The notes: generated from the letters alone by a model not told the origin. 64,000 nt of DNA from Planobacterium oryzisoli (GCF_015354315.1 NZ_JADKYY010000004.1:124001-188000), one strand, 5' to 3'; shown: positions 25,824-35,579, counted from the stretch's first letter. Numbers and translations: made by a program.

Positions 25824-27227
25824 ATGGCGCCTTCAACCCAAGAATTTTCCACGACCAAGAAAATTCTGCCTCTGATTTTGGCCACGGCCATCTTTATGCA
25901 GATGCTGGATTCTACCATTCTCAACACTTCTCTCAATGCTATTGCCCAGGACCTGGGTGAATCGCCCCTGCATATGCAGAACGCGATAATAAGCTATGTG
26001 CTTACCCTGGCTATTTTTATGCCCGTTAGCGGCTATCTGGCCGACCGTTTCGGTACACGAAGGGTCTTTGTGTTTTCCTTGATACTCTTCGCTCTGGGCT
26101 CGCTCTTTTGTGGCCTTTCTCAAAACCTTAACCAGTTGGTGCTCTCCAGGGTACTGCAGGGTTTAGGTGGTTCGTTAATGACTCCTGTGGGAAGGCTTGC
26201 TCTGATACGTACCTTTGACAAGAACGAACTCCTTAAGGCCCTCAACTATGCGGTAGTACCGGCCCTCATTGGACCTGTGATGGGTCCTGTCATTGGGGGG
26301 TACTTCGTAGATTATTTTTCCTGGCATTGGATATTCTATATCAATATTCCCATTGCACTGGTAGGGGTAGTACTGGGGCTTAAGTATATGCCGGATTTCA
26401 AAGCCACTAATTACCTTTTTGACCTTAAAGGGTTCCTTATCTTCGGAGCAGCTTCCCTGCTTCTTTCCATTGCCTTAGAGCTTTTTGCCAGCGTGAAGAA
26501 TACTACCCCCGTGCTGCTTGTGCTGTTTCTAGGCTTTCTAATGGTCTATTACTACTACCGCCACGCCAGGCGTGTGGAAAAACCCCTGTTTCCGCTTAAT
26601 TTATTTCTTATCCGAACCTTCCGCGTAGGGATAGTCGGGAATCTGGCAACCCGTCTGGGGATTTCTGCCTTGCCGCTACTGCTACCTCTTCTCATACAGC
26701 TTGCCTACGGGCGCAGCGCCGTGGTATCCGGTTGGATTATTGCTCCCATGGCCCTTACTGCTATGTTTGGAAAGACGGCCGTAGTAGGTATACTCGACCG
26801 CATAGGGTACAGACGGACGCTGCGGGTAAATACCACTATCATCGGGGTACTTATCATGTCTCTTGCCCTACCCGGGCTCTCGAGTTCCATCTATTGGTTT
26901 GTTCCGATAATTGCTTTACTAGGCTTTTTTAATTCCATTCAGTTTACTTCGATGAATACCATCGCCCTGGCCGACTTAAGGGAAAGCCATACATCCAGTG
27001 GGAATTCCCTTCTGGCGGTAAACCAGCAGCTGGCCATCGGATTTGGCATTGCCTTCGGATTACTTGTGTTAAGGCTTTTCCAAGCGCAAAGTGGAGACGA
27101 CCCCCAGGGTCTGCACCGGGCATTTCGCTATACCTTCCTGTCGGTAGGAGTTTTAACGGTAGTGATGGGAAATGTATTTCGCCGCTTGCACAGCCTGGAT
27201 GGGGAGAACCTAAAAACGCATGCTTAA
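25824..27227 (+). CDS. MFS transporter, DHA2 (EmrB/QacA-like) drug efflux family
   Basis: 467 residues, about 14 membrane helices. The family signatures are LDSTILNTSLNAIAQDLG in helix 1, GYLADRFGTRRVF between helices 2 and 3, and LQGLGGSLMTPVGR and GPVMGPVIGGY in helices 4 and 5. It should export hydrophobic cations or other drugs in exchange for protons. It is linked to the FAD oxidoreductase gene upstream; no regulator gene is adjacent. Confidence 0.9.
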   Translation: MAPSTQEFSTTKKILPLILATAIFMQMLDSTILNTSLNAIAQDLGESPLHMQNAIISYVLTLAIFMPVSGYLADRFGTRRVFVFSLILFALGSLFCGLSQNLNQLVLSRVLQGLGGSLMTPVGRLALIRTFDKNELLKALNYAVVPALIGPVMGPVIGGYFVDYFSWHWIFYINIPIALVGVVLGLKYMPDFKATNYLFDLKGFLIFGAASLLLSIALELFASVKNTTPVLLVLFLGFLMVYYYYRHARRVEKPLFPLNLFLIRTFRVGIVGNLATRLGISALPLLLPLLIQLAYGRSAVVSGWIIAPMALTAMFGKTAVVGILDRIGYRRTLRVNTTIIGVLIMSLALPGLSSSIYWFVPIIALLGFFNSIQFTSMNTIALADLRESHTSSGNSLLAVNQQLAIGFGIAFGLLVLRLFQAQSGDDPQGLHRAFRYTFLSVGVLTVVMGNVFRRLHSLDGENLKTHA

Positions 27228-27328
27228 TAACCTGAGACGAGTCATTTGTTATCCTAGATCAATTCGCAGCATACGCATAAACCGTACCTTTACTATATAA
27301 AAAAACACATCTTTCAAGAAGAAGAAAA

Positions 27329-28378
27329 ATGAATACAATAGAATTTGGTCTTATGACCTTTGCCGATATGGCACCTGAGAGCGACCTTTCCAAAGGCCTA
27401 AATGCTCAGAAGCGGCTCGTCGACTTGATGGAAGAGATTACTCTTGCCGATCGCTTGGGTGTGGATGTTTTTGGTGTAGGCGAACACCACAGGGACGACT
27501 ATGCCGTATCTTCCCCCGCTACGGTGCTTGCCGCCGCCGCAGTGCTGACCAAAAACATCAAGCTCACCAGTGCGGTAAGCGTACTTTCCAGTGAAGATCC
27601 CGTGAGACTCTATCAGCAGTTTGCCACGGTGGATCTTTTATCTGGCGGAAGGGCGGAGATAATGGCCGGTAGGGGCTCCTTTACCGAGAGCTTCCCTCTT
27701 TTTGGCTATCCAATTGAAAAATACCATACACTTTTCGAGGAAAAACTGGATCTACTGCTTAAGATAAATAGTGAGCCGTTTGCTACCTGGAAAGGAACCA
27801 CCAGAGCTTCGCTGCAAGGTCAGGGCGTTTTTCCTAGAGCCGTGAAAGGTGCGCTTCCCGTGTGGATCGCAGCAGGGGGCAGTCCCGATTCGGCGGTGCG
27901 CGCCGCGCGCCACCGGCTTCCCTTGATGCTTGCCATCATTGGAGGACGCGCTGATAATTTTGTTCCTTTCATAGCACATTACAGAAAGCACGCCTTGGCG
28001 GAAGGTTTACCGCAGGACCAAATTCAGGTGGGAATAAATAACCATGTGTTTATAGGAGAAAGTGACCAGCAGATTTCTGATGCCTTCTTTCCCTATTACG
28101 CCCAGATGATGGACCGTGTAGGAAAGGACAGGGGATGGATGCCAATGACCCGTCAACAGTACGACTATATGCGCGCGCCGGGGGGAGCGCTTATTGTGGG
28201 AAGCGTAGACACTGTGGTAAAGCGCATTGTAGAGGAGTACCGTCTGTTTGGATTTACCCGTTATCTGGCACAGGCCTCTTTAGGATTTGTTCCACATGAA
28301 CTCACCATGCGCTCCATTGAACTCTACGCCACGGAGGTGGTACCACGCGTACGCGAAGCTATTGCAAAACTAGGGTAA
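27329..28378 (+). CDS. LLM-class flavin-dependent oxidoreductase (luciferase-like)
   Basis: 349 residues with the bacterial-luciferase TIM barrel: EFGLMTFADM at the start, GVGEHHRDDYAVSSP near 50, VLSSEDPVRLYQQFATVDLLSGGRAE near 85-115 and the C-terminal LIVGSVDTVVKRI. It binds reduced FMN and oxidises an unknown organic substrate. The region just upstream (CAAGAAGAAGAAAA) is purine-rich. It stands alone between the MFS transporter and a small GNAT gene. Confidence 0.88.
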   Translation: MNTIEFGLMTFADMAPESDLSKGLNAQKRLVDLMEEITLADRLGVDVFGVGEHHRDDYAVSSPATVLAAAAVLTKNIKLTSAVSVLSSEDPVRLYQQFATVDLLSGGRAEIMAGRGSFTESFPLFGYPIEKYHTLFEEKLDLLLKINSEPFATWKGTTRASLQGQGVFPRAVKGALPVWIAAGGSPDSAVRAARHRLPLMLAIIGGRADNFVPFIAHYRKHALAEGLPQDQIQVGINNHVFIGESDQQISDAFFPYYAQMMDRVGKDRGWMPMTRQQYDYMRAPGGALIVGSVDTVVKRIVEEYRLFGFTRYLAQASLGFVPHELTMRSIELYATEVVPRVREAIAKLG

Positions 28379-28430
28379 TCCCTCTATCGTAGAGAATATC
28401 GTAAATTTACTTTTCACAAAATAAAACCCT

Positions 28431-28718
28431 ATGAAAGAAATTAGTCACAAGCAAAACGAAAATAGCGGCGCGTTCCATCTGCTACTCGAAGGAGAGAAAA
28501 TTGGAGAGATCACCTACCGTAAGGACCAAGAAGGAGTGGCTATTATTGACCACACCGAAGTGGATTCCAGTCATTCTGGAAACGGATATGCCAAGGAGCT
28601 GGTAGAGGCTGCTTCTAACTTTGCCAAGTCGCAGGGACTTAAAGTTAGGGCTCTTTGCCCTTATGCGGCCAAGACTATGGCTCGTCATGAGCAATGGAAG
28701 GATCTGCTGGTGGAGTAA
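28431..28718 (+). CDS. Small GNAT N-acetyltransferase-like protein (YjdJ type)
   Basis: 95 residues. The short GNAT core has the acetyl-CoA loop SGNGYAKELV near residues 46-55 and the CPYAAKTMARHEQW end typical of the YjdJ/Gtn2-like small acetyltransferases. The substrate is unknown. It follows the luciferase-like gene by 52 nt and could be co-transcribed with it. Confidence 0.85.
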   Translation: MKEISHKQNENSGAFHLLLEGEKIGEITYRKDQEGVAIIDHTEVDSSHSGNGYAKELVEAASNFAKSQGLKVRALCPYAAKTMARHEQWKDLLVE

Positions 28719-28736
28719 AGACGGTACCATGTAGGA

Positions 28737-28767
28737 TTTGATTTGCAAAAAAATAACCGTAATTTTG
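28737..28767 (+). promoter_or_regulatory. Consensus promoter of the CPA2 antiporter gene
   Basis: TTTG (28737-28740), a 19-nt spacer, then a perfect TAATTTTG (28760-28767). It implies a 5' leader of about 48 nt before the ATG at 28822. Confidence 0.7.
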
Positions 28768-28821
28768 AAGAAACGGTCTTTTTAAGTCTACGTTTCCAGC
28801 AAAAATCAAAACCTACGTTCT

Positions 28822-31089
28822 ATGGCACATCTTCCGGCACTCATTACCGACCTTGCCCTTATTCTTATTGTGGGGGCTTTTGTAACGCTGCTTTTTCGAC
28901 GTATCAAGCAGCCGCTGGTACTTGGTTATATCATAGCAGGGTTTTTGGTTGGTCCCCATTTTCAAATGGTTCCCACCGTAGTGGACGAAAAGAATATCGA
29001 TACACTAGCGGAGATCGGTGTGATTATGCTGCTCTTTAGTCTGGGACTGGAGTTTTCCTTCAAGAAACTCATGACGGTAGGAGGTTCCGCGTCCATTACC
29101 GCAGTAGTGGAGATTATTTTCATTGGTCTAGGGGGGTATCTTACAGGCTACCTTTTGGGGTGGAATAAAATGGACAGCTTGTTCTTAGGAGGTATGCTGG
29201 CCAGTTCTTCCACCACCATCATCCTTAAAGCATTCGATGAGCTCAATATGAAAACCAGGCAGTTTGCCCAGATTGTTTTCGGAGTGCTCATAGTGGAAGA
29301 CATTATTGTCATCCTCTTAATGGTACTTCTTTCCACCATTGCAGTGACCCAACAGATAGAAGGCTCTGAGATTCTCTTCACAGTACTGAAGCTTGCCTTC
29401 TTTCTTATCCTCTGGTTTTTGGTAGGAATCTATTTGCTTCCAAGCTTTTTAAAAAGAACCCGCAAGCTTTTCGATGAAGAAACCACTCTAATTTTTGCGG
29501 TAGGACTCTGTTTCGGAATGGTAATTCTGGCAACGCAGGTGGGGTTCTCTGCCGAACTAGGTGCCTTTGTGATGGGTTCGATCATTGCCGAGACAACGAT
29601 GGCCGAAAAAGTGGAGCACGTGACCAAACCCCTGAAACAGCTCTTTGGCACTGTGTTTTTTGTGTCGGTAGGAATGATGATAGATCCCTCGGCGATGGTG
29701 GAATATGCCGGTCCCATCCTTGCCATAACAGCCCTTACCCTTTTCGGTAAGTTCTTTTTCAGCGCCCTGGGTGCCGCCATCGCAGGCCAACCTCTAAAAC
29801 AGTCCATCCAGGTGGGAATGAGTATGGCTCAGATTGGAGAATTTGCTTTCATTGTGGCGACTCTGGGGCTTTCCTTGGGGGTAATCTCCGAGTTTTTATT
29901 TCCGGTAGCGGTCGGGGTTTCGGCCATCACCACCTTTACTACGCCGTATATGATACGTCTGGCCGATCCTTTCTACGAATGGCTACGAAGAAATCTGCCC
30001 GAGCGCTTTGTGCAACGCATCGATAACTACTCTCTGGAAACCGATAAAATAAGCGCCAATCCCAGATGGCAGCATGTTACCAAGGAATATTTGCGCATCC
30101 TTGTGGTAAATACCATAGTGCTAATAGCAATTATCCTGCTTTTTAATTTCTTTATTACGCCCCTTATTAGTGGTGCCATCGAAAATACACTCTACCGAAA
30201 CGCTGTGGTCATCCTACTTGCTACAGTGGTTTCGGCGCCCTTTCTATGGGCTATTCTTACCAAGCAGCCTAAATCAGCAGAAAACACTTCGCTAAGCGAG
30301 ACAGTAATCGTAGCCTTGAATATCGTGCGTTTCCTGTTAGGGACATTCCTTATAGGACTGTTTATAGACCAGATCACTTCTACCAAATACGCCATACTCT
30401 TTGCCCTTCCATTGGTAGTACTTCTGTTATGGATTTTCTCTAAGAAGATTCAGGCGGTATACCAACGGATTGAGGCGCAGTTTCTTTCCAATTTCCATGA
30501 GCGAGAGACTGCCTTTTACCAGGACAACAAAACGGCGGTGGATATTGGGGTCAAAAATCAAGAATTCAAGGAGAAACTCAAAGCCTGGGACGCCCATATT
30601 GCGGTGATGGAAGTCGACCCCTTGGCAAAGTATGTCGGTGTGCCCCTTATGGAGCTTCGCTGGAAAGAAACCTATGGTATCAATGTAGTATACATTAAAC
30701 GGGGAGAAAACCTCATTTCTCTTCCCGGGCGCAGTAACCGTTTGCTTCCGTACGACAAGGTCGGCATATTAGGAACCGACGAGCAGTTTCAGAATTTTAA
30801 ATCCGTCTTTGATGAGCGCGAGGAAGAGATTGTGGAGTTTGATGTAGACGATATTGCCCTTAAAAAGATCCTTATCGATGGGGATTGTAAATACATCGGA
30901 AAAAGCATCCGAGAGAGTAAAATTAGAGAAGAACTACTTAGTCAGGTGGTAGGAATAGAACGAGAGGGAGAACGTATTCTTAATCCCGAATCTTCCGTTG
31001 TGCTTCGCTCAGGAGATATTCTCTGGATGGTGGGCAACATCAAGAAACTCCGGGAGTTTATACTCTCCAGCGGTAGGGGAGTGCACTAG
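28822..31089 (+). CDS. Monovalent cation:proton antiporter, CPA2/KefB-like, with two TrkA-C domains
   Basis: 755 residues. The first 385 or so form the Na+/H+ exchanger-type membrane domain (GYIIAGFLVGP near 34, LFSLGLEFSF near 74, FVSVGMMIDP near 280). A second hydrophobic block (about 430-560) adds roughly four helices. The cytoplasmic C-terminus carries two TrkA-C/RCK-C domains (about 590-665 and 670-752). The nucleotide-binding TrkA-N domain of KefB/KefC is missing, so gating by NAD or glutathione is unlikely; ligand binding at the RCK-C domains is more plausible. It probably exchanges K+ or Na+ for H+. Confidence 0.88.
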   Translation: MAHLPALITDLALILIVGAFVTLLFRRIKQPLVLGYIIAGFLVGPHFQMVPTVVDEKNIDTLAEIGVIMLLFSLGLEFSFKKLMTVGGSASITAVVEIIFIGLGGYLTGYLLGWNKMDSLFLGGMLASSSTTIILKAFDELNMKTRQFAQIVFGVLIVEDIIVILLMVLLSTIAVTQQIEGSEILFTVLKLAFFLILWFLVGIYLLPSFLKRTRKLFDEETTLIFAVGLCFGMVILATQVGFSAELGAFVMGSIIAETTMAEKVEHVTKPLKQLFGTVFFVSVGMMIDPSAMVEYAGPILAITALTLFGKFFFSALGAAIAGQPLKQSIQVGMSMAQIGEFAFIVATLGLSLGVISEFLFPVAVGVSAITTFTTPYMIRLADPFYEWLRRNLPERFVQRIDNYSLETDKISANPRWQHVTKEYLRILVVNTIVLIAIILLFNFFITPLISGAIENTLYRNAVVILLATVVSAPFLWAILTKQPKSAENTSLSETVIVALNIVRFLLGTFLIGLFIDQITSTKYAILFALPLVVLLLWIFSKKIQAVYQRIEAQFLSNFHERETAFYQDNKTAVDIGVKNQEFKEKLKAWDAHIAVMEVDPLAKYVGVPLMELRWKETYGINVVYIKRGENLISLPGRSNRLLPYDKVGILGTDEQFQNFKSVFDEREEEIVEFDVDDIALKKILIDGDCKYIGKSIRESKIREELLSQVVGIEREGERILNPESSVVLRSGDILWMVGNIKKLREFILSSGRGVH

Positions 31090-31161
31090 CCTTTTGCGAG
31101 GGGCTGTAGAAGAATGTTGTTTTCTCAAGAAAGCGACCGGAAGCTATTGGTCTGAAAAAAC

Positions 31162-31169
31162 TATATTTG
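31162..31169 (+). promoter_or_regulatory. -7 promoter element of the symporter gene
   Basis: TATATTTG, a perfect TAnnTTTG, 21 nt before the ATG at 31190. Confidence 0.5.
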
Positions 31170-31189
31170 CGAAATTAAATTTTTGTTAA

Positions 31190-32767
31190 ATGAATTCAGC
31201 GACCATTCTGCTCCTGTTTGTATTTGTTTATTTCATTGGACTGCTGGTCATAGCCTACTTTACGTCCCGAAATTCTGACAACCAATCGTTCTTTATTGGG
31301 AACAAGAAAAGCAAATGGTGGCTCGTAGCCTTTGGTATGATCGGTACCTCCTTAAGTGGGGTCACGTTCATTTCGGTCCCCGGTACGGTAGGTAAGATGA
31401 CTGCGGGTGAGAATCCCTTTGGTGGATTTGAGTATTATATGATGGTGGTGGGTTTTTTCCTCGGGTACTTTATTGTTGCCTTCGTGCTGCTTCCGCTTTA
31501 CTACCGCATGAACCTGACTTCCATCTATACCTACCTTGGGCGCAGGTTCAATGTCGAAGCGCATAAGATTGGTTCGGTGTTTTTTATCATCTCACGCTCT
31601 ATAGGTGCTACGGCAAGACTCTATCTGGTAGTAAACGTCCTGCAAATCTTTTTGTTAGAGAGTCTGGGAGTACCCTTCTTTGTGACGGCGGGGGTGATTC
31701 TTCTCATGGTTCTTCTCTATACCTTTGAGGGTGGGGTAAAAACCATAGTCATTACCGATACCCTGCAAACCTCCTTTATGATCCTTTCGCTGGTGGCCTG
31801 TATTGTATTCATTCTTTCCAGTCTGGACCTTTCTATGAGTGAGGCCTATGCGGTACTTTCGGAAAAACAGTATACCCACCTAATTAATACCGACTACAAT
31901 TCCAAGACCTTCTTCTTAAAGACGGTACTGGGGGGTATGTTTATTACTATTGCCATGACGGGGCTTGATCAAGAGATGATGCAAAAGAATATTTCGGTGG
32001 ATAATCTTCGGAATTCCATGAAAAACATGCTCACCTTTGCCGCAACGCTCCTGCTAGTGAATTTTGCCTTTCTTTTTCTGGGAGGACTGCTCTATTTGTT
32101 CGCTATGGAGAACGGGGCAGTATACGGTCATTTAGTACAAGTGATCGAAGGAAAACAAACCATAACCAATGCGTTTGGCTTTGTAGGCACCGAGGGTACC
32201 ATTACCAACATTATGGGGGATGATCTCTTCCCTGCGCTTTCGCTTCAAGGGTACCTTCCTCTGGGGATTTCCATTATTTTCCTTATTGGACTTATCTCGG
32301 CACTGTTTCCTTCTGCCGACGGTGCACTGACCGCTGTGACCAGTTCGTACTGTGTGGACCTTCTTAGACTCAACGAGGATACCACCCGGACCGAAAAACA
32401 AAAGAAGGCAGCGCGTATGAAGGTGCATCTGATCTTTACCGTAGTATTTTTTATTCTGATCATGGTTTTTAAAGCTATTAACGACAAGTCGATTGTCTAT
32501 CTGATCATGGAGGTGGCCGGATACACCTACGGCCCGCTGCTAGGACTGTTCGCCTTTGGTATCCTAACCCGTCAGCAGATCGTAAGAAAAGGCGCCATAC
32601 TGGCTGTCACTCTCATAGCCCCAGTGCTCACCTATTTGTTTAATACCTGGGTTTCCTCTGTCAGCAGTTATCAGATAGGGGTCGAACTTATTCTCATCAA
32701 CGGTCTGATAACGTTCCTGGGCCTTTGGCTTATAAGGGATAAATCAGCGCCCCTTTATACGAGATAG
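31190..32767 (+). CDS. Sodium:solute symporter (SSS family)
   Basis: 525 residues, about 13 helices, of the SSS/SLC5 family. The characteristic GMIGTSLSGVTFISVPG (about 48-64) lies in the sodium-site helix, and the motif around SALFPSADGALTAVTSSY near 365 corresponds to the conserved helix-8 serine pair. The substrate is not readable; family members take sugars, amino acids, proline or sialic acid. It is monocistronic, with its own promoter and terminator. Confidence 0.9.
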   Translation: MNSATILLLFVFVYFIGLLVIAYFTSRNSDNQSFFIGNKKSKWWLVAFGMIGTSLSGVTFISVPGTVGKMTAGENPFGGFEYYMMVVGFFLGYFIVAFVLLPLYYRMNLTSIYTYLGRRFNVEAHKIGSVFFIISRSIGATARLYLVVNVLQIFLLESLGVPFFVTAGVILLMVLLYTFEGGVKTIVITDTLQTSFMILSLVACIVFILSSLDLSMSEAYAVLSEKQYTHLINTDYNSKTFFLKTVLGGMFITIAMTGLDQEMMQKNISVDNLRNSMKNMLTFAATLLLVNFAFLFLGGLLYLFAMENGAVYGHLVQVIEGKQTITNAFGFVGTEGTITNIMGDDLFPALSLQGYLPLGISIIFLIGLISALFPSADGALTAVTSSYCVDLLRLNEDTTRTEKQKKAARMKVHLIFTVVFFILIMVFKAINDKSIVYLIMEVAGYTYGPLLGLFAFGILTRQQIVRKGAILAVTLIAPVLTYLFNTWVSSVSSYQIGVELILINGLITFLGLWLIRDKSAPLYTR

Positions 32768-32775
32768 AACACTTT

Positions 32776-32808
32776 CGTCCGCGGCCCAAAAAGCCTCGGA
32801 CGTTTTTT
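32776..32808 (+). terminator. Terminator of the symporter gene
   Basis: Stem CGTCCG / CGGACG with an inner GGC / GCC pair block, followed by six T. Confidence 0.8.
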
Positions 32809-32858
32809 ATGGAACCACTAAAAAATTGTAAATTCGCAAGCAACGTAAAACCACTATA

Positions 32859-33710
32859 ATGAGTAAAAGTATTCAGGAGCTCAAAACACTTACTACACAG
32901 ATCCGAAGGGACATTCTTAGAATGGTCCATGCGGTTAATTCCGGACATCCAGGAGGAAGTCTTGGCTGTACCGAATTCTTCACCGCCCTCTATGGGAAGG
33001 TTATGAACTACAATCTGCCTTTTTCCATGGAAGGGAAAGGAGAGGATCTGTTCTTTTTATCCAACGGTCATATCTCGCCGGTATTTTATTCTACCCTCGC
33101 GCGGTTTGGCTTCTTCCCAGTGGATGAACTCCGTACTTTTAGGAAACTGGATTCCAGACTGCAGGGGCATCCTACCACCCACGAAGGACTTCCCGGAGTG
33201 CGGATTGCCTCCGGATCTCTTGGTCAGGGTCTTTCCGTAGCTGCAGGAGCAGCGCTAGGTAAGAAACTCGATGGGGATGGGTCTTTGGTTTATTCCCTTC
33301 ACGGTGATGGAGAGCTTCAGGAAGGGCAGATTTGGGAAGCTCTGATGTTTGCAGCGCACCATAAAATCGACAATCTCATTTCCACTATAGATTACAACAA
33401 CCGACAGATCGACGGAGACGTGGACGATGTAATGAGTCTGGGGAACCTGCACGCCAAGCTCGATGCGTTTGGATGGGAGGTCTTGGAAGAGAAAAACGGA
33501 AACGACCTTGAAGCAGTGGTAGCCATTTTGGAGAAGGCAAAGAGCATGACAGGACAGGGTAAGCCTGTAGTGGTGATCCTACACACGGAGATGGGTCAGG
33601 GCGTGGATTATATGATGGGTACCCATGCATGGCATGGTAAGGCACCGAGCGACGAGCAGTTGGAATCTGGTTTAAAACAACTTTATTTGGAGGCTCCAAG
33701 CGACTACTAA
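32859..33710 (+). CDS. Transketolase, N-terminal (thiamine pyrophosphate-binding) subunit
   Basis: 283 residues covering the first domain of transketolase. Visible are SGHPGGSLGCTEF near residue 28, the ASGSLGQGLSVAAGAALG stretch, and the TPP-binding GDGELQEGQIWEALMFAAHHKIDN motif ending in DYNNRQIDG. It forms a heteromer with the product of the next gene, 18 nt downstream, to transfer two-carbon units in the pentose phosphate pathway. Splitting into two genes is common in some bacteria and archaea, so it is not a frameshift. Confidence 0.95.
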   Translation: MSKSIQELKTLTTQIRRDILRMVHAVNSGHPGGSLGCTEFFTALYGKVMNYNLPFSMEGKGEDLFFLSNGHISPVFYSTLARFGFFPVDELRTFRKLDSRLQGHPTTHEGLPGVRIASGSLGQGLSVAAGAALGKKLDGDGSLVYSLHGDGELQEGQIWEALMFAAHHKIDNLISTIDYNNRQIDGDVDDVMSLGNLHAKLDAFGWEVLEEKNGNDLEAVVAILEKAKSMTGQGKPVVVILHTEMGQGVDYMMGTHAWHGKAPSDEQLESGLKQLYLEAPSDY

Positions 33711-33728
33711 CCTTAAGCGAAAGAAACA

Positions 33729-34679
33729 ATGAAATATACTTACACAGAGAAAAAAGATACGCGCAGTGGATTTGGAGCAGGACTTGCGCATTTGGCTGAG
33801 TCCAATCCCAATGTAGTGGCCCTTTGTGCCGACCTTATTGGGTCACTAAAAATGGAGAAGTTCATTGAACTCGCACCCGAGCGGTTCTATCAGGTAGGGA
33901 TTGCCGAGGCCAACATGATGGGCGTGGCGGCTGGTCTTTCCATTAACGGGAAGATTCCTTTTACCGGTACATTCGCGAACTTTTCTACCAGTAGAGTTTA
34001 CGATCAAATCCGTCAGTCCATAGCATACTCGGGAAAAAATGTAAAAATTTGTGCTTCCCACGCGGGTCTTACCCTAGGGGAAGACGGTGCTACCCACCAG
34101 GTGTTGGAAGATATCGGAATGATGAAGATGCTTCCCGGAATGGTGGTTATTAATCCTTGCGATTACAACCAGACCAAGGCTGCAACTATTGCTATAGCCG
34201 AGTACCAGGGTCCGGTATATCTTCGCTTTGGAAGACCTGCAGTGCCGGTGTTTTTACCTGAGGATACGAAATTTGAAATAGGCAAAGGAATCCTTCTTCA
34301 GGAAGGAACGGATGTAACCATTGTGGCTACCGGCCATTTGGTTTGGGAAGCCCTGGTAGCTGCCGAGGAACTTGAGAAAGAAGGTGTTTCTTGTGAGGTG
34401 ATAAACATTCATACCATTAAGCCTTTGGATGAGGAGATCATCTTAAAGAGTGTGGAGAAGACAAATCGCCTCGTGAGTTGTGAAGAGCACAACTATCTGG
34501 GTGGTCTGGGAGAAAGCATTGCCGGAATGCTGGCGCGCAGAAGGCCAACGCCTCAGGAGTTTGTGGCGGTCAACGATACGTTTGGAGAGTCGGCAACGCC
34601 TGCAGAACTAATGAAAAAGTACGGAATTGATTCTCAGGCCGTGAAACAGGCCGTTAAAAGAGTCATGGCACGGATGTAG
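33729..34679 (+). CDS. Transketolase, C-terminal subunit
   Basis: 316 residues with the pyrimidine-binding domain (RFYQVGIAEANMMGVAAGLS carries the catalytic Glu; GKIPFTGTFANFSTSR and SHAGLTLGEDGATHQ follow) and the C-terminal transketolase domain (ATGHLVWEAL, INIHTIKPLDEE, EEHNYLGGLGE). It has its own ATG and begins 18 nt after the N-terminal subunit gene. A terminator follows. Confidence 0.95.
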   Translation: MKYTYTEKKDTRSGFGAGLAHLAESNPNVVALCADLIGSLKMEKFIELAPERFYQVGIAEANMMGVAAGLSINGKIPFTGTFANFSTSRVYDQIRQSIAYSGKNVKICASHAGLTLGEDGATHQVLEDIGMMKMLPGMVVINPCDYNQTKAATIAIAEYQGPVYLRFGRPAVPVFLPEDTKFEIGKGILLQEGTDVTIVATGHLVWEALVAAEELEKEGVSCEVINIHTIKPLDEEIILKSVEKTNRLVSCEEHNYLGGLGESIAGMLARRRPTPQEFVAVNDTFGESATPAELMKKYGIDSQAVKQAVKRVMARM

Positions 34680-34702
34680 CATGCGCTTAACTTATAACAA
34701 TA

Positions 34703-34735
34703 AAGTGGTAGGCCCTTTGGTCTGCCACTTTTTTT
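34703..34735 (+). terminator. Terminator of the transketolase operon
   Basis: A 12-bp stem AAGTGGTAGGCC / GGTCTGCCACTT (two G-T pairs) with a CTTT loop, continuing into a T-run. Confidence 0.85.
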
Positions 34736-34805
34736 GTTGAAGGGGAGAAATGGAAAAGGCCCTGTTCGTAGGGCCTTTAAGGAAATAAACAATATGGAAG
34801 TGAAT

Positions 34806-35522
34806 TTAGTTTCTTAGTTTGGCTTCCAAAGCGATGGCGCCTGGGAAGAGGATGTTGTTTTCTAGGTGGATATGCTTATGCAGGTCGTTTTCAAAATCTT
34901 CGAGCATTTTGAATGCTACCTGATAGGTGCTGCATGCATCCGATGGGAACTGGTAATTGCTCGTAAGCTCTGCAATCTTTGCAAAACGTTCTCCCTCGAC
35001 TGCGTGCTCGTGCTTCATCATCTCCACGGGATTTTCAACCGATCCGAAGTGTACCTGCTCTAGTGGTGCTCCAGAGCGCTCAGCCTCTGTTAAGGTCTTG
35101 ATGAATGGGAAAAGAATCTGTTCTTCTTTTTCCAGGTGTTCTCCTAGATCCCTTGCGGACTCTTCAAATAGCTCGTATACCTCAAATAGCTCAGGGTGTC
35201 TTGCTCCGTGCACCTTACAGATTTTATTGAGGAACTGAAGCAGGACTGGGGTTTTCTCACGTACGTAATTATGGTGCATACTTACCACATACTGAGCGAG
35301 TAGGTCCAAGGGCCAGCTTTGGTAGTCGGTGTTTTCACCCTGCACCTGATTTAATTTTTCCAGGTCTTGATACACGTGGGAAGGGGAAATTTTCTTTCCT
35401 TCGCACGCCTCTTCAATAGAGCGGTTGCCTTTACAGCAAAAGTCGATACCGTATTTTTTAAATACTGCAGCAGCCTTATAGTCTTGTGCTACAATTTCTC
35501 CGATGGTTTGGTCAAGTGTCAT
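34806..35522 (-). CDS. ric: Iron-sulfur cluster repair di-iron protein (Ric/YtfE/ScdA)
   Basis: 238 residues. An N-terminal DUF542 domain has DFCCKGNRS (Cys29-Cys30), and a hemerythrin-like four-helix bundle contains the iron-ligand histidines and glutamates in MHHNYVREKT, HLEKEEQILFPF, MKHEHAVEGERF and HIHLENNILFPG. Ric proteins restore Fe-S clusters damaged by nitric oxide or peroxide. The neighbouring Rrf2 regulator with three cysteines on the same strand fits control by nitrosative or oxidative stress. The gene has its own near-perfect promoter in the gap after the regulator. Confidence 0.95.
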   Translation of the reverse strand: MTLDQTIGEIVAQDYKAAAVFKKYGIDFCCKGNRSIEEACEGKKISPSHVYQDLEKLNQVQGENTDYQSWPLDLLAQYVVSMHHNYVREKTPVLLQFLNKICKVHGARHPELFEVYELFEESARDLGEHLEKEEQILFPFIKTLTEAERSGAPLEQVHFGSVENPVEMMKHEHAVEGERFAKIAELTSNYQFPSDACSTYQVAFKMLEDFENDLHKHIHLENNILFPGAIALEAKLRN

Positions 35523-35548
35523 TGTTGTTTTTCTTTTATTTTACTTAG

Positions 35549-35579
35549 CAAAGATACGCAAAGTTTTAAATAAGACAAA
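35549..35579 (-). promoter_or_regulatory. Consensus promoter of ric
   Basis: On the minus strand, TTTG (35579-35576), exactly 19 nt, then TATCTTTG (35556-35549). This is the textbook Bacteroidota spacing. The ATG lies 27 nt further on. Confidence 0.75.

Noticed and set aside
32859-34679. Split transketolase as a possible frameshift
   Set aside because: Each half has its own ATG, a normal domain boundary and an 18-nt spacer; two-subunit transketolases are well known.
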